From: Lotus japonicus
Lineage: Eukaryota; Streptophyta; Magnoliopsida; Fabales; Fabaceae
Reading direction: 5' to 3'
NCBI RefSeq assembly: GCF_012489685.1
Contig: NC_080044.1
Coordinates: 21,928,369-21,992,368 of the forward strand
DNA length: 64,000 nucleotides
How positions within the stretch are numbered: position 1 is the first letter of the stretch; each line of letters opens with the position of its first letter. A model generated the notes under the pieces. That model saw only the letters and a list, made by a program, of their open reading frames with translations. It was not told where the DNA came from and ran no database searches. The position numbers and the translations under genes were made by a program. This document shows positions 53,489 to 63,100 of this stretch, piece by piece.

Positions 53489-54450
53489 GTGAATTCTAGG
53501 CTTCAAGCACATTGAGTGTGGTCCAATTCTAAAACCCCCCGGAGCTTTTCACAATAAACTTTTTAGCACAAGTCTCTTGCATCCCCCTTTTTTTCAATTT
53601 TTTCTTTTTTTTTTCTTTTACAACTCCAGCTTTTGTTCAGGAGTTCTTTTTCTTTTTTTTTCAATGATTTTTTTCTTTTCGGGGCAAGAGACTATTTCAC
53701 AATTTTTCAGCTCCATACAAATATAATCAAGGACCATCACTCCCCAATATTCCAACCAAACATCCACCCCAATCACTTGGCTACAATAAAATCTCCAAAA
53801 AGGCTCATGTGGGGCAACTAAAGACAATGTTCAATCAACTAATTCAGATTCTCAAGAAATCCTACAAGTCTCAAGAATAAAGCAAGAATCACAAAGCATT
53901 CTATGAGTGAAATTAATGCAGAACCAAGAATTGCAAGTGAGTCAGGATCCTCCAGGGAAATTTTATGGTGAAGGGTCAAAGATAGACCCTTAATGGACTC
54001 ACCTCGACTCCTTTCTCAAGAAACACTCGGAAGACCGAAGTCTCCTCCTCTCTTCCCCAAACATGCAATCACTCATCCCCAAAAACAGCAGCAAGTATTC
54101 ACAAAAGCATTTTCAAAAACAGCACATGTAAGGAAACAAAACTATAGCTAAAAGCATGTGAGTATAGGGAAGTAAAAGACCCAAAAAAAAAAAACTTAAA
54201 CAACAATGCATGATAAAAAGAAAAATAAAAGCTACAAAAGAAAAAATATGTAAAAATGCATGAGCTAAACTAAAGGGAAGAGTTGACCTTCTTTACTAAT
54301 TACCATGGAGGCCTTAGAGTCACCTTCTACTCCAGAATTTAGGCTCTCAATCCCTGCAAAATGCAACAACCAAACAAGCCAAATAAAACAAAACTTGGGT
54401 TGTCTCCCAAGCAGCCCATTGTTATAGTCTTAGGTAGACTATCCCCCTTG
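53489..54450 (-). other. Athila 3' non-coding region, second part
   Basis: No ORF is supported. A run of T blocks (53581-53690) gives long A-rich tracts on the coding strand. The rest is A-rich plus-strand sequence. An envelope-like Athila ORF, sometimes present here, is not seen. Confidence 0.5.
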
Positions 54451-55842
54451 TCAAGGAGGTTTGAAAAACATGGTTTCCAACTTCAGAACCTCACCACCTT
54501 GGTACACTTTCAACCTCTTCCCATTCACAGTGAAAGTATTCTTGGTCTCTGGGTTTTCAACCTCAACAACACCATGAGGAAACACCCTCTTGACCACAAA
54601 GGGTCCAGACCATCTAGACTTAAGTTTCCCAGGGAAGAGTCTCAATCTAGAATTGAAGAGCAGCACTAATTGCCCTGAGACAAATTCCCTATTCAAAATT
54701 TTTCTATCATGCCACTTCTTTGTTTTTTCCTTGTAGATGCTAGCACTCTCATAAGCTCGGAGTCGAAACTCATCAAGCTCATTCAATTGCAAGAGTCTCT
54801 TCTCACTAGCAACTTTCCAATCAAAATTCAATTTCCTTATGCCCCAATAGACCTTGTGTTCTAATTCCACAGGTAAGTGACACGCTTTCCCAAAAACTAA
54901 GTGGAAAGGAGAGGTACCAATCGGAGTTTTAAAAGCGATTCGGTAGGCCCATAAAGCATCGTCAAGTTTCCTTGACCAATCCTTTCTGGAAGAATCTACC
55001 ACCTTTTCAAGAATACGTTTTAACTCCCGATTAGAAATCTCAACTTGCCCACTAGTTTGGGGGTGATAGGGGGTAGACACTTTGTGCTTTACACCATATT
55101 TTTCCAAGAGAGACTCGAAAGCTCTGTTACAAAAGTGGGTACCCCCATCACTTATAATCGCCCTAGGAACCCCAAACCTAGTAAAAATGTTCTTTTTTAG
55201 AAAAGCAACCACCACCTTAAAGTAATTTGTTGAGAGTGCAACGGCTTCAACCCACTTGGAAACATAATCAACAGCCACTAAAATATACTGGCAACCAAAA
55301 GAAGGTGGGAAAGGTCCCATGAAATCGATGCCCCAGACATCAAACAACTCAATTTCCAAAATATTTTTTAGGGGCATCTCATTTCTCCTTGAGATGTTAC
55401 CAGTTCGTTGACATCTATCACAACTCTCAACAAAAGCTCTACTATCCCTATGCAGCCTAGGCCAATAGAAACCACTTTGGAGAACCTTAGCAGCGGTCCT
55501 CTCCCCACTAAAATGTCCACCATAACTTGATCCATGGAAATGCCCAAGAATTTTCTCAAAATCAACTTCTGGGATACACCTTCTAATGACTCCATCAGAA
55601 CAAATTTTGAAAAGGAAAGGGTCATCCCAGAGGTAAGATTTTGAATCATGCGGAAATTTTTTCTTTTGCTGCCATGTCAAGTCATGGGGAATAAGTCCAG
55701 CAACACGGAAATTAGCAAAATGTACATACCAGGGTAGGGGTTCCTCGGTGGAAACAGCTAGGAGTTTCTCATCCGGGAACTCCTCTTGAATAGGTACTGG
55801 GCTGCACGCCCGACCTTCCAATCTTGACAAATGGTCTGCCAC
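54451..55842 (-). CDS. pol: Athila integrase region of Pol
   Basis: This open frame of 463 codons begins in the RNase H/integrase linker ([10 protein letters not shown]). The HHCC finger is complete ([12 protein letters not shown] ... CDRCQ). The catalytic core has D in [12 protein letters not shown] in [11 protein letters not shown] and E in [12 protein letters not shown]. The conserved [26 protein letters not shown] and the [17 protein letters not shown] tail follow, ending near FFKPP. All catalytic residues are present. It is translationally separated from RNase H by a stop at 55888-55890, so it is part of a broken polyprotein despite its intact appearance. Confidence 0.85.
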   Translation of the reverse strand: MADHLSRLEGRACSPVPIQEEFPDEKLLAVSTEEPLPWYVHFANFRVAGLIPHDLTWQQKKKFPHDSKSYLWDDPFLFKICSDGVIRRCIPEVDFEKILGHFHGSSYGGHFSGERTAAKVLQSGFYWPRLHRDSRAFVESCDRCQRTGNISRRNEMPLKNILEIELFDVWGIDFMGPFPPSFGCQYILVAVDYVSKWVEAVALSTNYFKVVVAFLKKNIFTRFGVPRAIISDGGTHFCNRAFESLLEKYGVKHKVSTPYHPQTSGQVEISNRELKRILEKVVDSSRKDWSRKLDDALWAYRIAFKTPIGTSPFHLVFGKACHLPVELEHKVYWGIRKLNFDWKVASEKRLLQLNELDEFRLRAYESASIYKEKTKKWHDRKILNREFVSGQLVLLFNSRLRLFPGKLKSRWSGPFVVKRVFPHGVVEVENPETKNTFTVNGKRLKVYQGGEVLKLETMFFKPP

Positions 55843-56101
55843 GCTATTGTCCTTGCCTCTCCGGTCAATGATCTCAAGGTCAAACTCTTAAAGGAGTAAA
55901 ACCCATCGAATCAACCTTGGCTTAGAGTCCTGTTTAGCAAACAAATGCCTCAAAGCAGCATGGTCAGTATGAACAATTACTTTAAAACCCAAGATGTAAG
56001 GCCTAAACTTTTCACAAGCAAAGACTAGACCCAACAACTCTTTTTCAGTTGTAGTGTAGTTCCTTTGGGCCTCATTCAACACTCTACTTGCATAGTATAT
56101 C
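55843..56101 (-). pseudogene. pol: Athila RNase H fragment with stop codon
   Basis: The frame reads [31 protein letters not shown], then [12 protein letters not shown] and RLIRWVLLL, and stops at a TAA (55888-55890) where the family has a sense codon before the EFDLEI segment. The rest continues in frame to integrase. On the other side it is cut by the solo LTR at 56101/56102; the preceding RNase H residues are at 59832 onward. Confidence 0.85.
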
Positions 56102-59100
56102 TGTAAGACCTGGATTTTCAGAACAAGCTAGTTTCCGACTCACGCGTAGAATCAGTGTAAGCGTGACAGGAGTTTGATATTTGAGGAAGATTAATGAAGA
56201 AGAAAGTTCAGGAATTGCTTGAGGAATGTTGCGTAGTTGTTTTCGGAGTTAGTGCGAGTCGTCTGCACACTTGCCTTAGGGCGAGCGTGTCCAGAATAGG
56301 CTATTTCGCTCTTAAAGCAACGTTTTGAGTGAGATTTCGAACTCTCGGAAAATTTAAAGATTCTCTTTATTTTTCCATCGACCAGCGTTTCATTTCGGAA
56401 CTCTGGACTGTACGCACGATAGGTTTCACTTTTCGGATGTCCGCCGACGCTAATTTCTTTGCTTCGAAACCCTATTTTTGAGCAATGGATGAAGACTTTT
56501 TCTATTCGGGACTTCTAACGAAGATTCCGTCCGCGATGCCAGATTTGTTTCGACGTTTCCAATCTTTCTTCAGAAGGATGTTTTGTCGTCCGGCAATCAC
56601 AGCAAAAAGTAGTTTTTCGGGACAGATTTAACTTACACCGCTTTTGAGATTTTCGATATCGTTTTTCCCATATCATAGATATTTGTTTTGAGTTCTGGAT
56701 TTCTGACGCCAGAATCTCTCTTAGAATTCCTTGGTGAACGTGCTGCAAAAATCGGAATCGCGAAATTTTCATTTTCCCGGGATTTCGCCCGCCTATAAAT
56801 AGGCGAAAAAGCAAAATATCTTTCATTTTCCTCCATTAGTGGCCCAAATTCGTGGAGAGCAAGGGGGGAGGAGATTTTCGCGAAAACTTGACCAATCTTC
56901 GTGCAGTTCGTCCGTACTTCTAGGTATCAAGGTAACTAACACGATTCCTACCTCTGATTGTTGTTTCTGTTGCGTTTCTGAAGTCGTTTCTGTGCTCTAA
57001 GTTTTGAGCTTTTTCTAAAATTGTCTGATTTCTCTTATTTCTCGCTTGGGTTATGTTCCTTATGTTCCCCTGAGTCTAAAACCTCTGTCAGTAAACTCTG
57101 ATTGCGATTCAGTTGTCCAGGATCTGAAAAATTGACTCAAAACTCTTTTTGTCTCACATTTCGAAACTTTATTGTCGTAAAGCTATAATCTGACTTCGTG
57201 CCTTTAGGATTTGTTGTCACGGATGTCATGAGGATCGTTGCTGTCAAATCTGTTTTCAGAACTGATAACTTTGAAGTTTTGAGCCTTTATTTTGGACCAA
57301 AATGCCCCTGCGTAGTCGTATTTCGACCCGATTGTCCGAAAATTGTTCTGACAGTTTCTTTGCCTTAGTTTTACCCTAAAACTACCTTTTAAACTGGTTT
57401 GATCGAAGAAAAAGAGCCGAAGCCCTTTTCTCCTTATGGTCGTGGGTTTTTCCTAAGGGGGGGGGAGTTTTTCGTTTTCGAAAACTTGTCCTTTCGTACC
57501 CGTTTGTCGTATTCTGAAGCTTTGATGCTTTGTCTATCGTTTATGTATTGTTTTGCGATCGAACTAATCGATTTTGTTTGAATTCTGCTTTGTTTTTCTC
57601 CGAGGTTTAGTTGAAGGAACTTTGGAATATTCAGAGCAACTGTTTGAGGACAACCTTGATTTCGAAGCTGGAACAGCTCGAGGTTAGGGCAACTTGCTAT
57701 ATTTAGCTATGATTTCATGATAGGCGTCGATAAACTCGACCTATGCTTTATCTGATGTTGTATATGATGATGATTTCTTGTTATGATTGTTTCATAACTT
57801 ATGATATTGATGATGTGTTGAATTGAGCGTTTTGACGCAACTTCGGAGTGGAGGTTCATTGATCCGGTGATCTTTGACATTTCGGGTTGGATGAACAAAC
57901 CTAGGCAAGTCCAAATGTGGGGTTTGAGACTTAGCCATTTGTTGGGATTCTTTGGAATTCCTAGACTTTCCCCGGGAAATGTATTTTGGGTGGTTGATTT
58001 TTTGGAAACTTAGAATGATAGAGCTTTCGAAAAATAAAGACTTGGGAAACTTAGACTTTGAGAAATAAACTCATAATTTGACTAATTTGAATTGAAATCA
58101 TTTTTATTAACGTTTAAGCATAGGAGAACTGAAGGGGAAAAATATTTACGAAAGGCGGGGGAAAAGTCGACCTTTGTTGTGGGTTTGGAGAGTTATCGGA
58201 ATTGGGAAAGCCACTAAGGTGAGCTATGGTGATGATTGAAAGTCACCGAGTACGTTAGTACTCTTGGGGAAGTGTTATGGAGCCGTGTTGTAATGACCGA
58301 CACCTAGTGCTCTTGTTGTTTGGGCTGTGTTGTATTGACCGACACTAGACCCTCGTGTAATCTTGTTGGTGGAGTTGTGTTGTATTGACCGACACTAACT
58401 CTTGGGTTGTTTTGAGTTTGGGTCAGAGCAGTTTGTTGTTTGGCTATCTAAAGGATAAGCCGGGGGAACTATAAGTTTCCAAGTACATTGGTACTCCTTC
58501 GCTCGTTGAGCAGTTTATTTAGCCATCCAAAGGATGAGCCGGGAAGCTTCACTGAGGCGTGAGACTTCGTGAAAGCATGGAACTTCACTGAAGCGTGAGA
58601 CTTCGTGAAAGTGAGTAAGCTTCACTGAGGCGTGAGACTTCGTGAAAGCAGAAACTTCACTGAGGCGGGAGACCTCGTGGAGACGGGAACCTTCGCTGAA
58701 ACGGGAGACTTTGCGGAGGCGTGCAACTTCACTGAAGCGTGAGACTTCGTGAAGGCGCGAAAAAATCACTGAAGCGTGAGACTTCGTGAATGTGTGAGAT
58801 TTCACTGAAGCGTGAGACTTCGTGAAAGCGTAAGACCCCATTGAAGCGTGAGACTTCATGGAAGCGTGAGATTTCATCGTCGTTTACCCTAGGGCAACGA
58901 CAGGGAACATTGGTTTAGTTGGATACGTGTGTGTTGGGAGGACGATACATTGTTTGACTAACCTTATCACCTAACTTCATATGTTGAGATTATGATGATT
59001 TGATGTTGATGAACATCGTTAGGTATTAATGATTGAACTGTGTAGGAGATTCGAGAACATGCTATGTATATACCTTAGAGTAGGCAATACATAACTTATA

Positions 59101-59831
59101 TGTATATATATACAACATATGTATATATCCCCTTTATCACAAGTTGATTGTATATCTATTGTATTCTGTAAGTTGACCCTAGCGCCTTGGCTTTGTTTGT
59201 ATGTTTGTGTTTGGGCGGTCGGCCTGCTGCCAGGCGTCTGTCAGCCGGTTCGTGATGATTCGTTGTGCGGGAAAGACCTGGAGCGGAACGACTATTACTG
59301 AAGCTTTCGACGAGGACCCGAACTTCATGCCTGATCGAGGGAGGGTCGATGATAGTAGTGTGGGGTATGGGTGGTTAGAGTCTTTTGGAGTTGGTTTTAC
59401 TGTAATAGCTCTGATTCGTTTTGCTTTTGGGACAGGGTAGGTTCCCGATGCATGGCTTTTTGTGTGGTTCTCTTACGGAGGGATCACAGTGAGTCAGTCG
59501 GGCCATAGGGGTCTTTGCTTAGGCCATTTTGAGGCCGACTTTCTCCTAGTGGTTTGTAATTATACTTTTTCTCACTCACACTTCTGGATCTGTAAATATT
59601 TGCCTACGGGCACACTACTTTGGAGTCACTGCGAGTGTGTGTGACGTGGAAGTGCAGCTGAGGCTGTACATGTTTATATTTGATGTATATCGGTTAGTTT
59701 AGTAGTTGGGTTTTGTCTTTACTTCCTTATCGTTTTGATTTAAAGGAAAGAAAACGAAAAAAAATTACCTGTTTTCCGCGTAAAAATTATTTTTGGTTAC
59801 TAAAGTGACACCTGGAAATCGGGGTGTTACA
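56102..59831 (+). mobile_element. Tekay-type solo LTR (S3)
   Basis: It runs TGTAAGACCTGG to GGGGTGTTACA in plus orientation (3730 bp). A perfect 5-bp target duplication, ATATC, flanks it (56097-56101 and 59832-59836). It interrupts the Athila RNase H. The first 800 bases closely match the revcomp of the full-length Tekay LTR; the middle has an extra segment shared with S2 (about 56940-57600) and a private minisatellite. The TATA box is at 56794-56802. A 79-codon frame (59201-59440) is the degenerate LTR ORF. Confidence 0.93.
58545..58875. repeat. GAAGCGTGAGACTTCGTGAA minisatellite in LTR S3
   Basis: About nine imperfect units of CACTGARGCGTGAGACTTCGTGAAAG (roughly 33-38 bases with linkers) occur in tandem. 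This array has no counterpart in the other three Tekay-type LTRs, which carry different repeats at the equivalent place. Repetitive Ser/His-rich peptides on the minus strand arise from it. Confidence 0.85.
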
Positions 59832-60829
59832 ATATCACATACAACACTCTTTCTTTCTTTTGACACAAGACAGCCCCTAAAGCTAGATCACTAGCATCAC
59901 ACATGATTTCAAATGGTAGAGACCAATCCGGAGCAACAATTACCGGGGCTGTCACCAAACTCTCTTTAATAGACTCAAAAGCTTTCAAACAATTCTCATC
60001 AAAAGTAAAAGGTGCTTCCTTCTCAAGCAAGTTGGTCATAGGCTTAGCTAATTTGGAAAAGTCTTTAATAAACCGTCTATAAAATCCAGCATGCCCGAGG
60101 AAACTCCTAATACCCTTAATGTTAGTCGGGGGAGGGAGCTTTTCAATGACTTCAATCTTAGCTCTATCAACCTCAATCCCCTTTTCGGACACCTTGTGTC
60201 CAAGAACTATGTCATCCCTAACCATGAAATGGCACTTCTCCCAATTCAAGACCAAGTTGGTCTCTTGACATCTTTTCAGAACCAAGGCTAAATTCCCTAG
60301 ACAAGCATCAAAATTTGGACCAAAAACAGAGAAGTCGTCCATAAAAATCTCGATGCAAGTCTCTATCAAGTCAGAGAAAATAGCAAACATACACCTTTGG
60401 AAAGTAGCTGGGGCATTGCAAAGCCCAAATGGCATTCTCTTATAAGCAAACACGCCGTAAGGGCAAGTGAATGCCGTCTTCTCTTGGTCTTCCAGTGCAA
60501 CACAAATTTGGTTGTACTCGGAATAGCCATCAAGAAAACAGTAGTATTGATGCCCAGCCAACTTATCAAGCATTTGATCTATGAAAGGCAAAGGAAAGTG
60601 ATCCTTTCTAGTTACCGAATTCAGCCTTTGATAGTCAATACAAACCCTCCACTTCGTCACTTGACGAGTGGGAATCAACTCATTGTTCTCATTGGCAACC
60701 ACAGTGATGCCTCCTTTCTTGGGAACCACTTGAACGGGACTTACCCATTCACTATCCGAAATTGGATAAATAACACCTGCATCAAGCAATTTTATTATCT
60801 CTTTCCTCACCACATCCTTCATGGAAGGT
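59832..60829 (-). pseudogene. pol: Athila reverse transcriptase
   Basis: The minus-strand frame from 60822 (MKDVVRKEIIKLLDAGVIYPISDSEWVSPV) contains the complete RT: VPKKGGITVV, WRVCIDYQRLN, FPLPFIDQMLDKLAG, CFLDGYSEYNQI (the family usually has YSGY), RMPFGLCNAPATFQRCM and the catalytic FMDDFSVFG. It continues through LGHKVSEKGIEVD, IRSFLGHAGFYRRFIKDFS and the first RNase H strand (CDASDLALGAVL). No stop occurs until the solo LTR junction, where the last residues are foreign. Upstream homology ends at about 60829, so gag and protease are missing. The gene is truncated and split. Confidence 0.88.
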
Positions 60830-60924
60830 ATGATTCTATAACTCTTATTTTAGTTAAATTGTAATTAAAGTAATTTAATGTATAAAGCATCACATTTTGA
60901 TGTATGAGTATTTGATTGCAGGCA
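60830..60924 (+). other. AT-rich joint, possibly intron end of PMD fragment
   Basis: This short AT-rich stretch lies between the truncated Athila RT and the PMD coding fragment. It ends in TGATTGCAG, a good 3' splice-site-like sequence directly before the coding similarity. Confidence 0.4.
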
Positions 60925-61765
60925 TAGATATTTGAGCACTTCCATGCGTCATTGTTTGATAGAAACCTGAACAGGAAATACAGTGAAAAAGACCCGCGAG
61001 CTTGCAAATGGGTCACCAAGAGGGGACTGTGGACCTGCATGCGAAGAGGCTAATCCTAGATGACCTTAGGGATAGCAGTGTTATATGGACTCCATATGAC
61101 GGGCATAGAGTGGATTGGCCCTTTCGGCAGGAGTGTCTTTATAGTGGGTGGATTCGGCATTCAGGCATCATCCGCCCATATCTGCCAGAGCGTGTGTTGA
61201 GGTAGTTCCATATGCTACAAGATCAACCCAATTTACCACCGGCAAACATTCCCCCTGTTGAGGATATTGATGAGAGGTTTGAGAACATGACTCATTGCGT
61301 GGCTGCTCAACATACTAACACTCCAACGACAACGCCTCGCTACTTTGAGTGGTACAAGTCAATCTCACACCGCTTTGTGGTCCCTCCTGAAACAAGAGGT
61401 CCTGTGGCAGTAACTCTTGTGGTAAAGATCAATAATTTAATGACTAGTTTGATTTTGTTTATGTTAAAATTTATGATTCTGTTCCATTGTTGCTTGTAGG
61501 ATGTTCTCGAACATTTACGGGAGTTGAGTGATATCACAGTTGACCCCAGTGAGACGCCACAACGGATCCTCGAGGCAAACCAGCGTATGCGGGATATCAT
61601 CAGCACTTGGAGTATGGAGGTGATGATGATGACAGTGGTTGTGGCAATGGAGTTGCACCTCATGGTGGTGGTGGCTCTGACAGAAAGAAAAAAGGAAAAG
61701 CATCTGAGGTCTCTACCTCGAAGACTAGTTAGGTCTAGTGTTTTAGGATTAATTTATGGATAAAT
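60925..61765 (+). pseudogene. Plant mobile domain (PMD/MAIN-like) gene fragment
   Basis: Coding similarity runs from IFEHFHASLFDRNLNRKYSEKDPRACKW through LILDDLRDSSVIWTPYDGHR and CLYSGWIRHSGIIRPYLPERVLR to RYFEWYKSISHRFVVPP. This is the C-terminal part of the plant mobile domain shared by MAIN/MAIL proteins and many transposons. Breaks: the first part is in a different frame (shift near 61040), and a TAG at 61203-61205 replaces a conserved residue after VLR. A likely intron, GTAAAG...TTGTAG, spans about 61422-61499, after which DVLEHLRELSDI continues. The N-terminal half is absent. It could be a host-gene relic or a Mutator-type transposon cargo. Confidence 0.6.
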
Positions 61766-61974
61766 GTATTGAAGACAAATTACTTTTCACATAGGTTGTG
61801 CTAAAAAGACAAATTACTTGTCGTTGACATGTTATGTTATGTAGTGATGTGATTAATTTAGTCTCCAATTGTTGTGTTTTGTATCATTAAGCTGCTATGT
61901 TTTTTATCATCTTTCTGTTTTGTGTGATGGTGTTATGGGCCTGTTTCTTTTTTGCCTGAAACGTTTCTATTGCA
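61766..61974 (+). other. Non-coding, T-rich
   Basis: TG-rich sequence follows the PMD fragment, resembling a 3' untranslated region. No other feature was seen. Confidence 0.35.
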
Positions 61975-62135
61975 GAGTTCACTTGTTCACGTACTCTCAG
62001 GGTGTGTGAACATCGCACCATGTAGGTGTTCTAGTCACGCACTCTCAAAGTGCGACATAAGAATCGCACACTCAGGGTGCGTCAGAGTTGTACGCTCAAG
62101 ATGCGTCACGGACGCTCCATGAGAGTGCGATATGT
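61975..62135. repeat. Degenerate CGCACTCTCAGGGTGCG repeats
   Basis: Five or six related 15-20-base units (e.g. CGCACTCTCAAAGTGCG and CGCACACTCAGGGTGCG) occur in a 160-base stretch. Several are individually palindromic (CGCAC...GTGCG). They share the core of the larger hairpin just downstream. Confidence 0.7.
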
Positions 62136-62202
62136 TACAAAATGTATGTTCTAACAGTAACTTTAAGACCAGGGTCCCTGTACATTACAGAAGTTCTGAA
62201 TT

Positions 62203-62297
62203 AATCGCACTCTCAGGGGGCGTCTTAGACGCTTCTCCAGGGTGCGTCTTAGACGCTCCTTGGAGAAGCGTGTAGGACGCACCCTGAGAGTGCGATT
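62203..62297. repeat. Long near-perfect hairpin
   Basis: The two arms, 62203-62239 and 62261-62297 (37 bases each), are complementary with about three mismatches around a 21-base loop. The arm core is the same CGCACTCTCAGGG word as in the upstream repeats, and the loop contains another copy of GGTGCGTCTTAGACGC. It could be a foldback element, a satellite fragment or a small-RNA precursor. No target was identified. Confidence 0.75.
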
Positions 62298-62666
62298 TGC
62301 AACTCGAAATCAGAAACAGATCTGAAACAGAAACATCAGAAACATATCCTTTATTCATAATTGTTTGATGATACATTACAAAATTTTCCAACATAGAAGT
62401 ACAAAGACCCCTAGACCCTAAGTCCTAACCCTAGTACTTGACATATACAAGTACAATGACCCCTATATGGGATACAACCAAGAAGAGGCAGTCTTCTTCT
62501 TCTTCAGGTCTCTTTCTTGGCTTCTGAGGTCCTCTTCATTGTCTTCTGCTCCTCGGCATTCTGGATGGATCCAGTGCAGCCACCTGAGCCTGGGTGAGCC
62601 TTGATGTTTCCATCACAAAAGGAGACGCCGGAGGGCATTTTCTACTGGAGCGTGGACCTATTCTAT
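62298..62666. other. Unassigned sequence with a small minus-strand ORF
   Basis: A minus-strand frame of 44 codons (ATG at 62638, stop at 62504-62506) begins MPSGVSFCDGNIKAHPGSGG and ends KKET. It has no recognisable homology and stops lie upstream in frame. It would be downstream of a minus-strand TATA box at 62931-62937. Weak evidence only. Confidence 0.2.
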
Positions 62667-62782
62667 TTAGCAACTTTGAGTACTTTGAACAAGCAAGGAT
62701 GAGCAAGGATGGTCACCCTTACATATGCAACTTTGGCACTCTAAATTTGAAATTTCACTTTCAAAGTACTCAAAGTTGCTAA
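62667..62782. repeat. Perfect 23-bp inverted repeat
   Basis: TTAGCAACTTTGAGTACTTTGAA (arm written 62667-62689) is exactly complementary to 62760-62782, with a 70-base spacer. The spacer has a duplicated GAGCAAGGATG. About 150 bases away on the right, CTCTATAAAA on the minus strand (62931-62940) could drive transcription through it. Confidence 0.75.
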
Positions 62783-63100
62783 TGTTGGAGATAACATCCA
62801 CATAACCCCAACCACTCAAAACCCCCTAAACCAAAAGAATAACATTAAAAACAAAACATAAGAAAAGCATAGAAGAGGAGGGGAGGAAGAAGAGAGATTT
62901 TGTGTGAAAAATGAAGGATTGGGAAGCCATTTTTATAGAGCTGCGGTGCCCTATGTGAGATGCAAATAAGTAACACAAGAAAGGGTGGTTTGAATTGTGT
63001 ACTTGAAATTTACGTTTTAAAACTTTAGTTTATGAAAAGAGTACAAGTTCTTTTATAAAAATGTTAAGTGTGACTTTTCGTAAACGGTTCAGTGCAGCGG
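62783..63100. other. Unassigned, A-rich
   Basis: A-rich sequence with a purine block (62871-62895) and a minus-strand TATA-like motif at 62931-62937. I see no gene. Confidence 0.3.

Larger units (their letters stand above)
48012..60829 (-). mobile_element. Athila-lineage gypsy element C, 5'-truncated
   Basis: This minus-strand element has its 3' LTR at 48012-49400, a non-coding 3' region, integrase (55842-54451), RNase H (56082-55888) and RT (60822-59832). Sequence motifs of RT (FMDDFSVFG, GGITVV, DYQRLN) and the LTR type identify Athila. Two Tekay-type solo LTRs interrupt it (49802-53488 and 56102-59831). Homology stops just upstream of RT at about 60829. No gag, protease, primer site or 5' LTR is present, so the 5' half has been deleted or replaced. 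The target duplication cannot be tested. Confidence 0.85.

Noticed and set aside
53580..53700. Poly(A) tail of a LINE or SINE
   Set aside because: The T-rich runs are interrupted, lack a target duplication or RT domain beside them, and fit Athila 3' non-coding sequence.
58515..58877. Minus-strand 120-codon Ser/His-rich repetitive frame
   Set aside because: Produced by the GAAGCGTGAGACTTCGTGAA minisatellite in LTR S3.
62400..62425. Interstitial telomere-like CCCTAA words
   Set aside because: Only isolated CCCTA/CCTAA words occur, with no tandem heptamers.
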